Source: Bacteroidaceae bacterium (GTDB taxonomy: Bacteria > Bacteroidota > Bacteroidia > Bacteroidales > Bacteroidaceae). Taken from it: a stretch of DNA of 41,439 nucleotides. The DNA lies in contig JAEEGS010000030.1 of the NCBI GenBank assembly GCA_016280445.1, positions 1 through 41,439 on the forward strand. Reading direction: 5' to 3'. Positions 1-10,078 of this stretch are shown here, piece by piece. A program made the position numbers and the translations under genes. The notes beneath the pieces were generated by a model that was not told where the DNA came from, made no database searches, and worked only from the letters and a program-made list of their open reading frames with translations. Each line of letters opens with the position of its first letter. Position 1 is the first letter of the stretch.

Positions 1-1487
1 ATCAGGTAGAGGGGAATCATGATGAAGTTGGAGATTTCCTTCTCGCCCTCCTTGGTATAACCATAATAGCAGTTGTTGCCAACCTTAATCTCAGTGCCTT
101 TGAAAAGGGCAGCATATTCTTCATCACTTATGGCAGGACTGGCAACTGGGGCAGGCATGGATTGAACGCCCATGATTTCACGCTTCCACATATCTTCATG
201 TCCATAGACATTGATGAGTTTATCCGTGTATGATTCCTGAAGGACTTTATCAGGAATCGTCTTCACAAGTTCCACGACTTCATGGATAGCTTTTGCCTGT
301 TGTGGAATGTTTTCTTCATCAAGATTTATGACTTTTGAAGCATACCACATCACAAAATCTTGTATAGTCAATTCATCCAATTTGTCTTTTGAGACCAGGT
401 ATGAATCAGGGTCATTTTTCCAATCACCGATTGGAATTTCCTGTATAGTAACAGAAAAGCCCAAATACAATGCCAGTTTTCCGGTGCGCATAGCACTCGC
501 AAATCCAGCTCCAAAGTGTTCTCCTTCTTTAGGAACATCACTATCCGGGATAATGTTGAGTCTGCTCGTTATGCGTTTCAGCATACTGAGTTGTGCCTCT
601 GTCCATGAGGAGCCGAGAGGCGCAACAGTATTAGAAACACCAAGAACCTGCAAGCGCATCACGTCTGGTGCGCCCTCTACCAAATTCATCACACCTGCTT
701 TTGATGCTGCATTCCAGGCCACATCAATACCGAACAGGCTATTACCCTTATCATATATAAGAGATGTAGAGGAGTTAATATACTTGGGAGCATTAGGGTC
801 ATGGGCAAGAATGTCGGGCAGGATCCTTGCAGTGAAAGATATGATTCGATGTTGCTTGTCACGGATGGGAATCATTATGCGACCGCGGAATGTGTCATAA
901 ACATCATCGCTCATGCTTTTCTTCTTGACAAGTCCTAATTCAAGCAAAAGGTCTTTGTCGAGTCCCTTCTCCTTCGCCCACAGAGAAAAGGAGTCCCAGC
1001 TATTGCTGGCATAACCGATACCAAATGAACGGATATACTCAATTGGCCATCGACTGGCAGCATAGTCTAAAGCTTTGTGTGACTCTTCAGTTTCTTTGAA
1101 TAGATTCTCAGCAAAGAACTTGGCAGCATAGTCATTGATGATGAGCATTGACTCTCGCTTGCGTTGGTCTGCATCATCAGCCATAGAACATGAATCCTCA
1201 GGAATCTCAACCCCATACTTATTGGCCAACATCTTCACGGCTTCAACGAAGGAGATTTTAAGATATTCCTGCAAGAACTTAATCACATCGCCAGAGGCAT
1301 CACAAGCGAAACACTTGTAGATGCCCTTAGCAGAACTGACGGTTAATGACGGAGTGCTGTCATTATGGAATGGGCATAGTCCTAAATAGTTCTGGCCCTT
1401 TTTGGTCAGGTGAACATGTTCACCGATGACCTCAACGATGTCAGCTCTTGCCTTAATCGTTTCGATGATACTAGAACTGATATGCAT
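1..1487 (-). CDS. DnaG-like DNA primase of the mobile element (partial, C-terminus off the left edge)
   Basis: The reading frame is open from ATG at 1487 to the window edge (495 codons). It starts with a CHC2 zinc finger: Cys38-Pro-Phe-His41 and Cys59-Phe-Ala-Cys62, spaced as in DnaG. Further on comes a TOPRIM core: VEGAPDVMRLQ matches the catalytic EG-x-x-D motif and DSDVPKEG the acidic motif. After about residue 470 a different segment begins (GYTKEGEKEISNFIMIPLYL), suggesting an additional domain, possibly a helicase, beyond the edge. Its predicted role is priming DNA replication of the excised or transferred element. The start lies 4 bases after the stop of the upstream HTH gene, so the two are probably cotranscribed. 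It is not the housekeeping dnaG by context. Confidence 0.85.
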   Translation of the reverse strand, partial: MHISSSIIETIKARADIVEVIGEHVHLTKKGQNYLGLCPFHNDSTPSLTVSSAKGIYKCFACDASGDVIKFLQEYLKISFVEAVKMLANKYGVEIPEDSCSMADDADQRKRESMLIINDYAAKFFAENLFKETEESHKALDYAASRWPIEYIRSFGIGYASNSWDSFSLWAKEKGLDKDLLLELGLVKKKSMSDDVYDTFRGRIMIPIRDKQHRIISFTARILPDILAHDPNAPKYINSSTSLIYDKGNSLFGIDVAWNAASKAGVMNLVEGAPDVMRLQVLGVSNTVAPLGSSWTEAQLSMLKRITSRLNIIPDSDVPKEGEHFGAGFASAMRTGKLALYLGFSVTIQEIPIGDWKNDPDSYLVSKDKLDELTIQDFVMWYASKVINLDEENIPQQAKAIHEVVELVKTIPDKVLQESYTDKLINVYGHEDMWKREIMGVQSMPAPVASPAISDEEYAALFKGTEIKVGNNCYYGYTKEGEKEISNFIMIPLYL

Positions 1488-1491
1488 ACCT

Positions 1492-1887
1492 TTATTTATT
1501 AATGCAGTTTCTTCTATGGCTATTCACATAATTCTCAGCTTCGAGTTGTAAGTCGTCTTGTGACTTGTGCTGCTCCTTTGAGAGCCAGGCATCAAGTTCT
1601 GACTTGACGAAATAGATGCGCTTGCCAACCTTATGATAAGGTATCATATTGTTGGATGTCCAGCCATAGATGGTTTGAACTGCGGGGTGACCAGGGATGT
1701 ACTTCTGAGCTTCAGTTACATCCATGCGCTGATCATCGTCCTTATTACCTACAGATGCCGAAATCTTTTTGTTGATGGCATCAAGCTTTGCCGACAGAAT
1801 CCTGTTGTCTTCGAGAAGATTCGCCATCAGCATGGGAATCATGTCAAAGGTGGGAACGCCACTCGATGTATGTTTTCTATCTTCCAT
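1492..1887 (-). CDS. Excisionase-family helix-turn-helix DNA-binding protein
   Basis: This 131-residue protein has a hydrophilic N-terminal half with a short helical segment (about residues 20-45, NLLEDNRILSAKLDAINKK) that may form a coiled coil, and an HTH_17/MerR-like domain at about residues 60-105 (IYGWTSNNMIPYHKVGKRIY, then FVKSELDAWL). That domain pattern is the one found in excisionase-like and plasmid or ICE regulators of Bacteroidetes. It is followed directly by the primase gene and preceded by its own promoter (1952-1959) and a palindrome. It may control excision or the primase gene; which one cannot be decided from the sequence. Confidence 0.75.
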   Translation of the reverse strand: MEDRKHTSSGVPTFDMIPMLMANLLEDNRILSAKLDAINKKISASVGNKDDDQRMDVTEAQKYIPGHPAVQTIYGWTSNNMIPYHKVGKRIYFVKSELDAWLSKEQHKSQDDLQLEAENYVNSHRRNCINK

Positions 1888-1917
1888 ATTAAATGAAATT
1901 TGATGTTAATACTTTGC

Positions 1918-1929
1918 GACTGCGCAGTC
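1918..1929. promoter_or_regulatory. 12-bp perfect palindrome between promoter and HTH gene, possible operator
   Basis: GACTGCGCAGTC is a perfect palindrome. It lies between the -7 box at 1952-1959 and the HTH gene start at 1887, where a repressor would block transcription. Autoregulation by the adjacent HTH protein is an inference. Confidence 0.4.
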
Positions 1930-1951
1930 AGCGTTTATTTGAATTCGGCTG

Positions 1952-1959
1952 CAAAGATA
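1952..1959 (-). promoter_or_regulatory. Bacteroidetes -7 box (TATCTTTG) for the HTH-primase genes
   Basis: On the minus strand the sequence reads TATCTTTG, an exact match to TAnnTTTG, 64 bases upstream of the HTH gene start. A terminator immediately upstream (1967-1986) makes this an independent transcription unit. Confidence 0.6.
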
Positions 1960-1966
1960 GTGCGAT

Positions 1967-1986
1967 AAAAAGCCCTTCGCAAGGGC
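1967..1986 (-). terminator. Rho-independent terminator upstream of the HTH promoter
   Basis: On the minus strand GCCCTTGCGAAGGGC forms a 6-bp GC-rich stem with a 3-base loop, followed by TTTTTA. It would stop read-through from the integrase side just before the HTH promoter. Confidence 0.65.
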
Positions 1987-2003
1987 AGAAAAATGGGCGA
2001 AAG

Positions 2004-2158
2004 TTTCCCGTATGCTGTTCCGTATTAACAACAATAAATAAATAACCGAAACTGCTTGAAATCAGGCGGTTTCAGAAACATCATTTAACAATAGGAATCG
2101 AAAATAATTGAGAAACGGAATGGCATACGGGGAACTTCCGTAGGCTATTCCGTATGAA
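2004..2158. repeat. Three iteron-like copies of a ~20-bp motif (core CCGTATGCTGTTCCGTAT)
   Basis: Copy 1 lies at 2004-2026 on the plus strand, copy 2 at 2113-2133 inverted, copy 3 at 2135-2158 on the plus strand. Copies 2 and 3 form an imperfect palindrome (arms 2115-2130 and 2138-2153, 14 of 16 bases pairing). They fill the gene-free gap between the integrase and the HTH gene. Integrase or excisionase arm sites, or replication iterons for the primase, are the likely uses; the sequence does not decide. Confidence 0.6.
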
Positions 2159-2166
2159 TGAAAGTT

Positions 2167-2202
2167 AAAAAGCCACCTATACAGTCCGCATGGGTGGCTT
2201 TG
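2167..2202 (-). terminator. Terminator of the integrase operon
   Basis: On the minus strand AAAGCCACC pairs with GGTGGCTTT around a 15-base loop and is followed by a T-rich tail (TTTTTAAC). It lies 24 bases after the integrase stop codon. Confidence 0.7.
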
Positions 2203-2225
2203 TAAAAAAGCAGTCTTTGATGGAT

Positions 2226-3488
2226 TTATATCACATCGCTTTGAAGATTGAGTTTGATGGCTTGTGCAGCCTCCTCTTTCTTGGAGTCAACGACCTTGGC
2301 GTATATCTGCGTGGTGCGGACGTTGGTGTGTCCCAGCATCTTCGATACGGTGTAGATGTCCGTGCCCTCGGTAAGCTGGTTTGTTGCGTAGGAATGACGA
2401 AAACAATGGAACGTTATGTGCTTCTTGATACCAGCATCTGCTACCCAAACCTTGACGGGGCGATTGATATAGGAAGGATCTTGCAGCCCCTCAAACACAA
2501 GTCTGTCAGGGTCGCCAGGCTCACCGCAAATAAGGTAGGCTTGTTCTGAGATGGGCATGTATTCTACTCCTCCAGTTTTCCTTTGGGTGAAGTTGATGCG
2601 GTAGCGGTCTCCTTCTTTTGACAACTCACTCCATTTCATCTTCCGGATATCGCTATGACGGAGGCCAGTCAATGCACTAAAGAGCGCTGCTTTCTTTAGC
2701 ATCGGGTATTCACAAGGTGTAGCTGCGAGTTTATTCAGTTCCTCGATAGTCAGGTACTCCCGACGGCTTTCTACTCCCGAAATGCCTTTTACCTTAGCGG
2801 CAATGTCCACGTCGAAGTAATTGTCAATGAATGCCTGATGTAAAGCTGCCTTGAAAAGCGTGAAATACGTGGATGCAGTATTTTGGGAAATGACACCTCT
2901 TTTTTTGCCACCTCGTGGAGCATTCAGCAAAAATTCCCTGACACATTCTATTAGATGCATATCAATTTGGGCAAACGGTAAAGGCTTATTCTTGTTGAAC
3001 ATCTTTAGCAAGTCATGGGCTCTATCCCAATTGACGCCGACGGATTTGTAGTCATTTTTGTGGCGTTTAGCAGCCTGCTTTCCAAAATATTCAATGAAGT
3101 CTTCCTGTCCTCTGGCTTTCTTTTCCACCATAGCTTGTTCGGTGTCCGAATATAGTTCCGCATTGTCGTATTCACGCTGGCGGAGGATGCGCACATTGTC
3201 GGCATAGACACACGTTTCACGATCTGCCTTTGAACGACAAACGATGATGCCGTTCACATCCCGTTTGGGCTTATAGGATTGGTAGCCGTATTCATCTAAA
3301 CGAGCAGGACGGGTCTTGTCCCACAAAGGAGTTCTGATGATGCGGTTTAGATACTCGCGTTCACGGCAGGGCTTGTCATGCCCAGGCTTGAACACTGGAT
3401 AGGCTTCGAGGTAAAGATACCACTCGTCACGAAGCTCCGATTTTCGGAGTCTGACGGACACTTTGGTGTGGAGCATTGCTTTCTTCAT
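2226..3488 (-). CDS. Tyrosine site-specific recombinase (integrase)
   Basis: The 420-residue protein is a full-length Bacteroidetes-type tyrosine integrase. An N-terminal arm-binding-like part (about 1-130) and a SAM-like core-binding domain (about 130-240) precede the catalytic domain. The catalytic set is complete: Arg277 in ALTGLRHSDIRK, Lys304 in the beta-hairpin TQRKTGG, His361 and Arg364 in HCFRHSYATN, His387 in LGHTNV, and the nucleophile Tyr396. Its job is integration and excision of the element. The start codon overlaps the stop of the upstream two-HTH gene by 4 bases (ATGA), so the two are translationally coupled. A terminator follows at 2167-2202. Confidence 0.95.
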   Translation of the reverse strand: MKKAMLHTKVSVRLRKSELRDEWYLYLEAYPVFKPGHDKPCREREYLNRIIRTPLWDKTRPARLDEYGYQSYKPKRDVNGIIVCRSKADRETCVYADNVRILRQREYDNAELYSDTEQAMVEKKARGQEDFIEYFGKQAAKRHKNDYKSVGVNWDRAHDLLKMFNKNKPLPFAQIDMHLIECVREFLLNAPRGGKKRGVISQNTASTYFTLFKAALHQAFIDNYFDVDIAAKVKGISGVESRREYLTIEELNKLAATPCEYPMLKKAALFSALTGLRHSDIRKMKWSELSKEGDRYRINFTQRKTGGVEYMPISEQAYLICGEPGDPDRLVFEGLQDPSYINRPVKVWVADAGIKKHITFHCFRHSYATNQLTEGTDIYTVSKMLGHTNVRTTQIYAKVVDSKKEEAAQAIKLNLQSDVI

Positions 3489-4048
3489 AATATATCGGAT
3501 TTATAGAGATTATCGATTTCGTCTTTTGGGATATAGACGTAGTTGCCTATCTGTCTTGAAGGGATAGAGTATTTCCGTACATGCGCCCATACAGTGCTGT
3601 CGTTGATGCGATACTTCTTGCATATCTCTCCAACTGTATAACAATTCTCTGGTTCGAGGTTGTAGAGTTTGGGGATTGGCTTTGCCTTCTCTCGTTTTGC
3701 CTTTTTGCGTAGCATAAAGTTAGCTTCCAGCTCTGAACGTTTGATACGAATGAGATGTTTCCCAAAATTCATTGCTGGAATACGCCCTAATCGTATGAGA
3801 CGGTACAATGTACCACGTTCTATATGGTACATGGCTACGGCCTCTCTCACCGAGATATATTCTCGGATGTCCGGCACTTGGGCTGCTATCTTTGCGAGAC
3901 GAGCCTCTCTTACTTCTGCATCGCGCCTACGTTTCAAATCGACTGCGCTGCATCTTTTTGAGCAAAACTGTGAGTCAAGTTTCTTTACAAGGAAAACTTT
4001 TCCACACACTTTGCATTTTCTCTTGATTTCCAATGCAATTCCTGGCAT
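3485..4048 (-). CDS. Zinc-ribbon protein with two helix-turn-helix domains, coupled to the integrase
   Basis: The 187-residue protein begins with a small zinc-ribbon-like motif (Cys-x-x-Cys at CKVCGKVF, then Cys-x-x-x-Cys at FCSKRC). Two excisionase-like HTH_17 domains follow: about residues 65-110 (YISVREAVAMYHIERGTLYR) and about 135-180 (YTVGEICKKYRINDSTVWAH). Double HTH proteins of this kind sit upstream of integrases in Bacteroidetes elements and probably act as recombination directionality factor or operon regulator. The 4-base overlap with the integrase supports joint function. It is the outermost gene of the element towards dnaK. Confidence 0.75.
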   Translation of the reverse strand: MPGIALEIKRKCKVCGKVFLVKKLDSQFCSKRCSAVDLKRRRDAEVREARLAKIAAQVPDIREYISVREAVAMYHIERGTLYRLIRLGRIPAMNFGKHLIRIKRSELEANFMLRKKAKREKAKPIPKLYNLEPENCYTVGEICKKYRINDSTVWAHVRKYSIPSRQIGNYVYIPKDEIDNLYKSDIL

Positions 4049-4194
4049 AATTTCTTGTTCAAAATTAGATTTTGTATTTATTTATATGTATTTGTTTCAA
4101 AACTTCTACTTTTTTGTTAAGGTACAAATATGGAACACGTCTGAGATAGGAAATGATAGAAATCGATAACGAAACCCAAACCCCTTAAAACGGC

Positions 4195-4227
4195 AAATCC
4201 GTGTAACTCAGAGAGCTACACGGATTT
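4195..4227 (-). terminator. dnaK terminator
   Basis: AAATCCGTGTA and TACACGGATTT form a perfect 11-bp stem with an 11-base loop, 33 bases after the dnaK stop codon. The T tract after the stem on the minus strand is interrupted (TTTGCCGTTTT). Confidence 0.7.
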
Positions 4228-4260
4228 GTTTTCCGATTGTTATTGTTTGTTATCTTTGGA

Positions 4261-6201
<1,941 letters not shown>

Positions 6202-6298
6202 AATCGTATTTGTTTTTTAGTTTTTATTCTTTATTTATTAATAATGTATTGAAAACTGCCCTACACATAAACAGGCGCAGTCGATACATCACAAAGAC

Positions 6299-6335
6299 AA
6301 AAGCCGTGCCAGCATTCCGATACTGACACGGTTTT
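6299..6335. terminator. Hairpin with A/T flanks upstream of dnaK, possible bidirectional terminator
   Basis: CCGTG-C-CAG pairs with CTG-A-CACGG with one mismatch and a bulge, flanked by AAAA on the left and TTTT on the right. It could insulate dnaK from transcription entering from 6.95 kb. Confidence 0.45.
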
Positions 6336-6454
6336 CCGTTTCGACTGACGGGATACTGACAATGTGGCATTATTGGCATGACATCAAATGTCAATTTGGG
6401 CACGAACCATATAAAGCCTGCACAAAATGGCTATTGCGGAACCCCTTAAACAGC

Positions 6455-6546
6455 AACGTCGCAGACGTAATTACAGTAACGAGCGCAACGTAATTACGTC
6501 AACGACGCAAACGTAATTTAGTTTACGACGCTGCCGTAAACCCCCT
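6455..6546. repeat. Four imperfect 23-bp tandem units
   Basis: Units start at 6455, 6478, 6501 and 6524. All but the last begin AACG and carry ACGTAATT in the middle; the fourth has CCGTAAAC there. The period is exactly 23 bp with no spacers, so it is not a CRISPR array. Confidence 0.8.
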
Positions 6547-6814
6547 CTGTCTGTTCCCCACAAGACCATGATGGGGCAAAGTCATTTTGACCGCCAAATT
6601 AGCCAAACACCAAATAACAAATAAGAAAAAATGCACCCTTATTATATTATAATAATATATAGGGATAGAAGTAAATGGATAGGAACTATATACATATAAT
6701 AGCACCCTTTCAAAACCTTATTTGGCATTTGGCGTTTGGCATATTGGGAAGATTCACCCAGAAGTGTCTTTGCACCTCCTTTCTCGGCTTTTCTTTCTTT
6801 TTTTCGTCAAATAA

Positions 6815-6847
6815 TTTGGAGAATATCGAAAACAATCACTACTTTTG
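6815..6847 (+). promoter_or_regulatory. Orphan Bacteroidetes-type promoter pointing right
   Basis: TTTG at 6815-6818 and TACTTTTG at 6840-6847 are separated by 21 bases and fit the -33/-7 consensus. Downstream there is only a 15-codon frame (ATG at 6865, stop before 6915) and then the 3' end of the SIMPL gene on the other strand. It could be a chance match, a small RNA promoter, or the remains of a lost gene. Confidence 0.35.
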
Positions 6848-6950
6848 CGATGTGCTTTCAACCATGCACAGACATTTATTTGCTCAATCGCTACTCGAAC
6901 TTGTCAATTGATACATCGAGCCTGTTTTTGAGGTTGTTGCGCTGCTAGCG

Positions 6951-7643
6951 TTAATCCTTCAGCGAATAAGTAATCGTCGACACCACACGCACTTTCTTCT
7001 TGTAGGGGAGGTCGGCATCGTCGATAGAGAATTCGCCCTGCCCTGCTTCCACAATCTTGTTGATGGTGGAGTGACTGTTCTCGGCAAACTGGCTGGCAGT
7101 CTTCTCGGCATTTCCGATGGCTTCGGCCATCATCTCGGGCTTCAACTGCTGGAACTGCGTGTATTCGTAGTTGGCATAGTCAGATTCCAGAATGACACCC
7201 ATGTCAATGAGTTCGTCGACGTTCTCCCTCAACTTACTGATGAACTTGGTGTCTTTGGAAGTGACCAAGACGGAGCGGCCCACCGTGTAATGGTAGCGGG
7301 GCTTGTTGTCACCCCATGCATTGGCCAAGTTGTCAGTCACATCGTAGGTGGTGACAGAGACAGTCCCCTTGCCCTTGATTTCATGTTTGTCAAGGAACTC
7401 CTTGATGATGTCCACCTTCACATTGATGTCAGCAAAAAGCGGTTTCAGTTCGTCGCCCGACAGTTGCACAGTCAATGTCCATTTCACCTTGTCGGCATCC
7501 ACTTCCCGTTCTGCCAAACCTTTCACGGTCACACGGCGGTCTTTGTTCGTGAAGTTGTCAATGCCTCCCTTGATGCACAGTCCCAGCATCAAGAGACCCA
7601 CAGCCATGATGGCTGCCACAATCACTTTTTCATACTTTTGCAT
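6951..7643 (-). CDS. SIMPL (DUF541) domain periplasmic protein
   Basis: The 230-residue protein has an N-terminal hydrophobic anchor at about residues 8-27 (VIVAAIMAVGLLMLGLCI) followed by a SIMPL/DUF541 domain over the rest; VTVKGLAEREVDADKVKWTL at its start is the family's typical opening. Members are periplasmic or membrane-anchored and poorly characterised. It is the third gene of a unit beginning with the citramalate/isopropylmalate synthase-like gene; the gap from the previous gene is 44 bases. No terminator hairpin is obvious right after the stop. Confidence 0.85.
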   Translation of the reverse strand: MQKYEKVIVAAIMAVGLLMLGLCIKGGIDNFTNKDRRVTVKGLAEREVDADKVKWTLTVQLSGDELKPLFADINVKVDIIKEFLDKHEIKGKGTVSVTTYDVTDNLANAWGDNKPRYHYTVGRSVLVTSKDTKFISKLRENVDELIDMGVILESDYANYEYTQFQQLKPEMMAEAIGNAEKTASQFAENSHSTINKIVEAGQGEFSIDDADLPYKKKVRVVSTITYSLKD

Positions 7644-7687
7644 AACCTTCTATTTTTAAAGATTTCACACATTTCTTATGATTTCAC

Positions 7688-8515
7688 TCACTTCAAGATG
7701 TCCTGAATGAATGTCCATGCACCCTTGCGGGACTTCACTTTGGCGAGGGTGTTGTAGCTGACAATAAACTCGGAGAGTCCTTCGCGAGGAGCACCACGAT
7801 GCCAGTCGTAGGTGTAGCCGAGCTGTGTCCAAGGCAGAGCGTAAGGAGGCTCGTAAGCCATCGAGAGGTTGTAGGCGAACCACTCGCGGAAGTGGGTCTC
7901 GCCAACGGTGTAGTTCTCGTCGGCATAGTCGGGGAACGTGAGGCCGACGGTGGTAGTGGTGATATCGGGATCGAAAGCCGGACGGAACATGCCGGCAGGG
8001 TCGGCATAGAACTCGACCACGCGGTCGTAGTTGCAGTCAACACCCAATCCGAGCATCTGCGCCATTCTCACCTGAGCAGCCACGCTATCAAGGCCGACAA
8101 ATTCAGCGGCACGCTGTTTCCAGTTGCAGGGCAATGCCACCCAAATGCCTGTCTGCTTCTGCGTTCTGAAGGTGTCCTCGCTCTCATAGAAAGCAGCACC
8201 TTTCTCGTTCATGAATGCAGCCACCAGCACCATCTTCTTCCCGTCGATGGTGATCCAATCCTGCGCGGGATCGTCAGGATTGATGGCAACGAGCGTGTGT
8301 GAAATCTTCGACTCATCGGGGCTTTTCGCATCGATGATGGAACGTTCGAGGTCAGCCCTCAAAGAGTCTTTGTCTTCATACCAAGCCCTCGGTGTCACGT
8401 TGTCATCGTCACCCGAAGTCAAAACGACACCCAAGTTGCAGAACAACACGAATGTCAACATCCAAAGCCCTGTTTGCTTCAGAGTTGTGCTGAGGTTTCT
8501 TTTTTCAGTCTTCAT
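7688..8515 (-). CDS. Conserved-looking secreted or membrane-anchored protein of unknown function
   Basis: I do not recognise a family for this 275-residue protein. It has a charged N-terminus and a hydrophobic segment at about residues 14-34 (LWMLTFVLFCNLGVVLTS) that may be a signal peptide or anchor. The rest is acidic, rich in Trp, Tyr and Asp, with no obvious catalytic motif. Its start overlaps the end of the upstream synthase gene by 11 bases, so it is cotranscribed and probably coupled. Codon use and absence of internal stops support a real gene. Confidence 0.7.
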   Translation of the reverse strand: MKTEKRNLSTTLKQTGLWMLTFVLFCNLGVVLTSGDDDNVTPRAWYEDKDSLRADLERSIIDAKSPDESKISHTLVAINPDDPAQDWITIDGKKMVLVAAFMNEKGAAFYESEDTFRTQKQTGIWVALPCNWKQRAAEFVGLDSVAAQVRMAQMLGLGVDCNYDRVVEFYADPAGMFRPAFDPDITTTTVGLTFPDYADENYTVGETHFREWFAYNLSMAYEPPYALPWTQLGYTYDWHRGAPREGLSEFIVSYNTLAKVKSRKGAWTFIQDILK

Positions 8516-10031
8516 TTTCTATGATATTTAGCATTTTAATCGTTGCTTTGATAGCGGCTTCCGTCTGGTCGGCATCGAGGGCACGAGTGCGGTAAGCCTT
8601 TTCGTTATATGTCCATGAGATGGTGGTTTGCACGAGGGCATCGGTGCGACCACCTGGCGGAATGCTGACCTGATAGTTGGTGAGCCACGGGAAGGTGCGG
8701 TTGAGCTTGTCTTTGTAGATGTGGCGCACCGCATGAATGAAGGCATCATACATACCATCACCCATAGCCGACTCCTCAAACACCTCGCCGTTCACTTCCA
8801 ACTTCACCGATGCCATCGGCTTCAAGCCGTATGCGGTGGACACCATGTAGGAGATGAGTTGCACCTTGTCGTCGGGCGCACTATGCTTGAGCACATCGGC
8901 CACGATGTATGGAAGATCCTCCTGCGTGATGAGTTGCTTCTTGTCGCCCAACTCAATGATGCGGTCGGTCACTCGGCGTGTCTGTTCAGGAGTGAGTTCC
9001 AAGCCCAACTCTTCCAGATTCTTGAGAATGTTCGCCTTGCCCGAGTTCTTACCCAATGCATACTCACGCTTACGGCCGAAACGCTCAGGCAGAAGGTCGT
9101 TGCAATAGAGGTTGTTCTTGTTGTCGCCATCGGCATGCACACCTGCCACCTGCGTAAAGACGTTCTCGCCAATGATGGGTTTGTTAGGAGGAATGGCGAT
9201 GCCCGAAAGACTTTCCACCATCAAGGACACCTTGCCAAGATTCTCTTCGTTGATGTGTGTCTGCACATGAGCATGATCATGCAGAATGGCCTGCACCGAT
9301 GAGAGCGGCGCATTGCCGGCACGTTCGCCAAGTCCGTTCACAGCGGTGTGAACGCCTCGACATCCAGCCATCACAGCCGCCAAAACATTGCTGGTGGCAA
9401 GGTCGTAGTCGTTGTGTGCGTGGAAATCGAAATGGAGGTCTGGATATCGTGCCACCATCTGGTTCACGAAGGCTGCCGTGAGTTGCGGATTGAGGATGCC
9501 CAGCGTGTCGGGCAGCATGAAACGCTTCACGCCGCTGTCCTTCAAGGCATCGATGAAGCCAAACACATAGTCGGGGCTGTCCTTCATGCCGTTCGACCAA
9601 TCCTCCAGATAGAGATTGACGCTGATGCCCAACTGCTGTGCATAGTCGATGCTCCGCTTGATGTCTGCCACATGCTCCTCAAGTGTTTTCTTCAACTGAA
9701 AACGGCAATGGCGCTCGCTACCCTTGCAGAGCAGGTTGATGTTGCGGCATCCGCAGTCATTAATCCAGTCGAGCGATGTGGTGCCATCGACAAATCCGAG
9801 CACCTCCACCCTATCGAGCATATCGCCCTGACGTGCCCATCGGCAGATGCTCTTCACCGCCTCCTTCTCACCATCCGACACACGTGCAGAAGCCACCTCG
9901 ATGCGGTCGACGTTCAGCTCCAAAAGGAGCATACGCGCAATCATCAGCTTCTCGTGTGGCACGAAACTGACGCTGCTCGTCTGTTCGCCGTCACGCAGCG
10001 TCGTGTCCATGATTTCTATGAACCTATCCAT
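8505..10031 (-). CDS. Alpha-isopropylmalate/citramalate synthase family protein (second LeuA-like enzyme)
   Basis: A 508-residue HMGL-like TIM-barrel enzyme with a C-terminal LeuA-type regulatory domain (about 370-505). Seen motifs: [10 protein letters not shown] at 8-17, the metal site HAHND at 204-208, and NGLGERAGN at 232-240. It condenses acetyl-CoA with a 2-oxo acid. The HAHNDYDLA/NGLGERAGNAPL pattern differs from the leuA of this window ([21 protein letters not shown]), and I favour (R)-citramalate synthase, which would feed isoleucine synthesis from pyruvate, but 2-isopropylmalate synthase cannot be excluded. The frame is open upstream to 10139, but a TACCTTTG promoter at 10054-10061 lies inside that extension, so ATG at 10031 is chosen. 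Confidence 0.85.
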   Translation of the reverse strand: MDRFIEIMDTTLRDGEQTSSVSFVPHEKLMIARMLLLELNVDRIEVASARVSDGEKEAVKSICRWARQGDMLDRVEVLGFVDGTTSLDWINDCGCRNINLLCKGSERHCRFQLKKTLEEHVADIKRSIDYAQQLGISVNLYLEDWSNGMKDSPDYVFGFIDALKDSGVKRFMLPDTLGILNPQLTAAFVNQMVARYPDLHFDFHAHNDYDLATSNVLAAVMAGCRGVHTAVNGLGERAGNAPLSSVQAILHDHAHVQTHINEENLGKVSLMVESLSGIAIPPNKPIIGENVFTQVAGVHADGDNKNNLYCNDLLPERFGRKREYALGKNSGKANILKNLEELGLELTPEQTRRVTDRIIELGDKKQLITQEDLPYIVADVLKHSAPDDKVQLISYMVSTAYGLKPMASVKLEVNGEVFEESAMGDGMYDAFIHAVRHIYKDKLNRTFPWLTNYQVSIPPGGRTDALVQTTISWTYNEKAYRTRALDADQTEAAIKATIKMLNIIENED

Positions 10032-10053
10032 GATTTCTTTACAATTGGGTGTG

Positions 10054-10061
10054 CAAAGGTA
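10054..10061 (-). promoter_or_regulatory. -7 box TACCTTTG of the synthase operon; decides its start
   Basis: An exact TAnnTTTG match on the minus strand, 22 bases upstream of ATG 10031. Any start further upstream would lie outside the transcript. Confidence 0.75.
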
Positions 10062-10078
10062 CGAGATAAATGTGAAAA

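Larger units (their letters stand above)
1..4190 (-). mobile_element. Right end of an integrative/mobilizable element beside dnaK
   Basis: A tyrosine integrase, an excisionase-like two-HTH protein, a small HTH protein and a DnaG-type primase run in one direction, a set typical of Bacteroidales integrative elements. The rightmost gene starts at 4048 and the dnaK terminator begins at 4195, so one attachment end should lie between about 4050 and 4195. The other end is outside the window, so no direct repeat can be compared and the boundary is an estimate. No relaxase or conjugation gene is visible here; whether it is an ICE, a mobilizable element or a prophage-like island cannot be told. Confidence 0.65.
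6202..6950. other. Gene-poor ~750-bp intergenic region upstream of dnaK
   Basis: No reading frame here is convincing; the longest is 78 codons, low-complexity and without family resemblance. Contents: a hairpin at 6299-6335; direct and inverted TGACA/TGGCA motifs at about 6356-6406; a four-unit 23-bp array (6455-6546); a GTCATTTTGAC palindrome near 6580; TTTGGC-type inverted repeats at about 6590-6614 and 6718-6740 around an AT-rich core in which GCACCCTT occurs twice; and a plus-strand promoter-like sequence at 6815-6847. Confidence 0.6.

Noticed and set aside
6675-6911. 78-codon plus-strand frame upstream of dnaK
   Set aside because: Phe/Asn-rich low-complexity sequence in AT-rich DNA with the promoter-like box inside it; no family resemblance.
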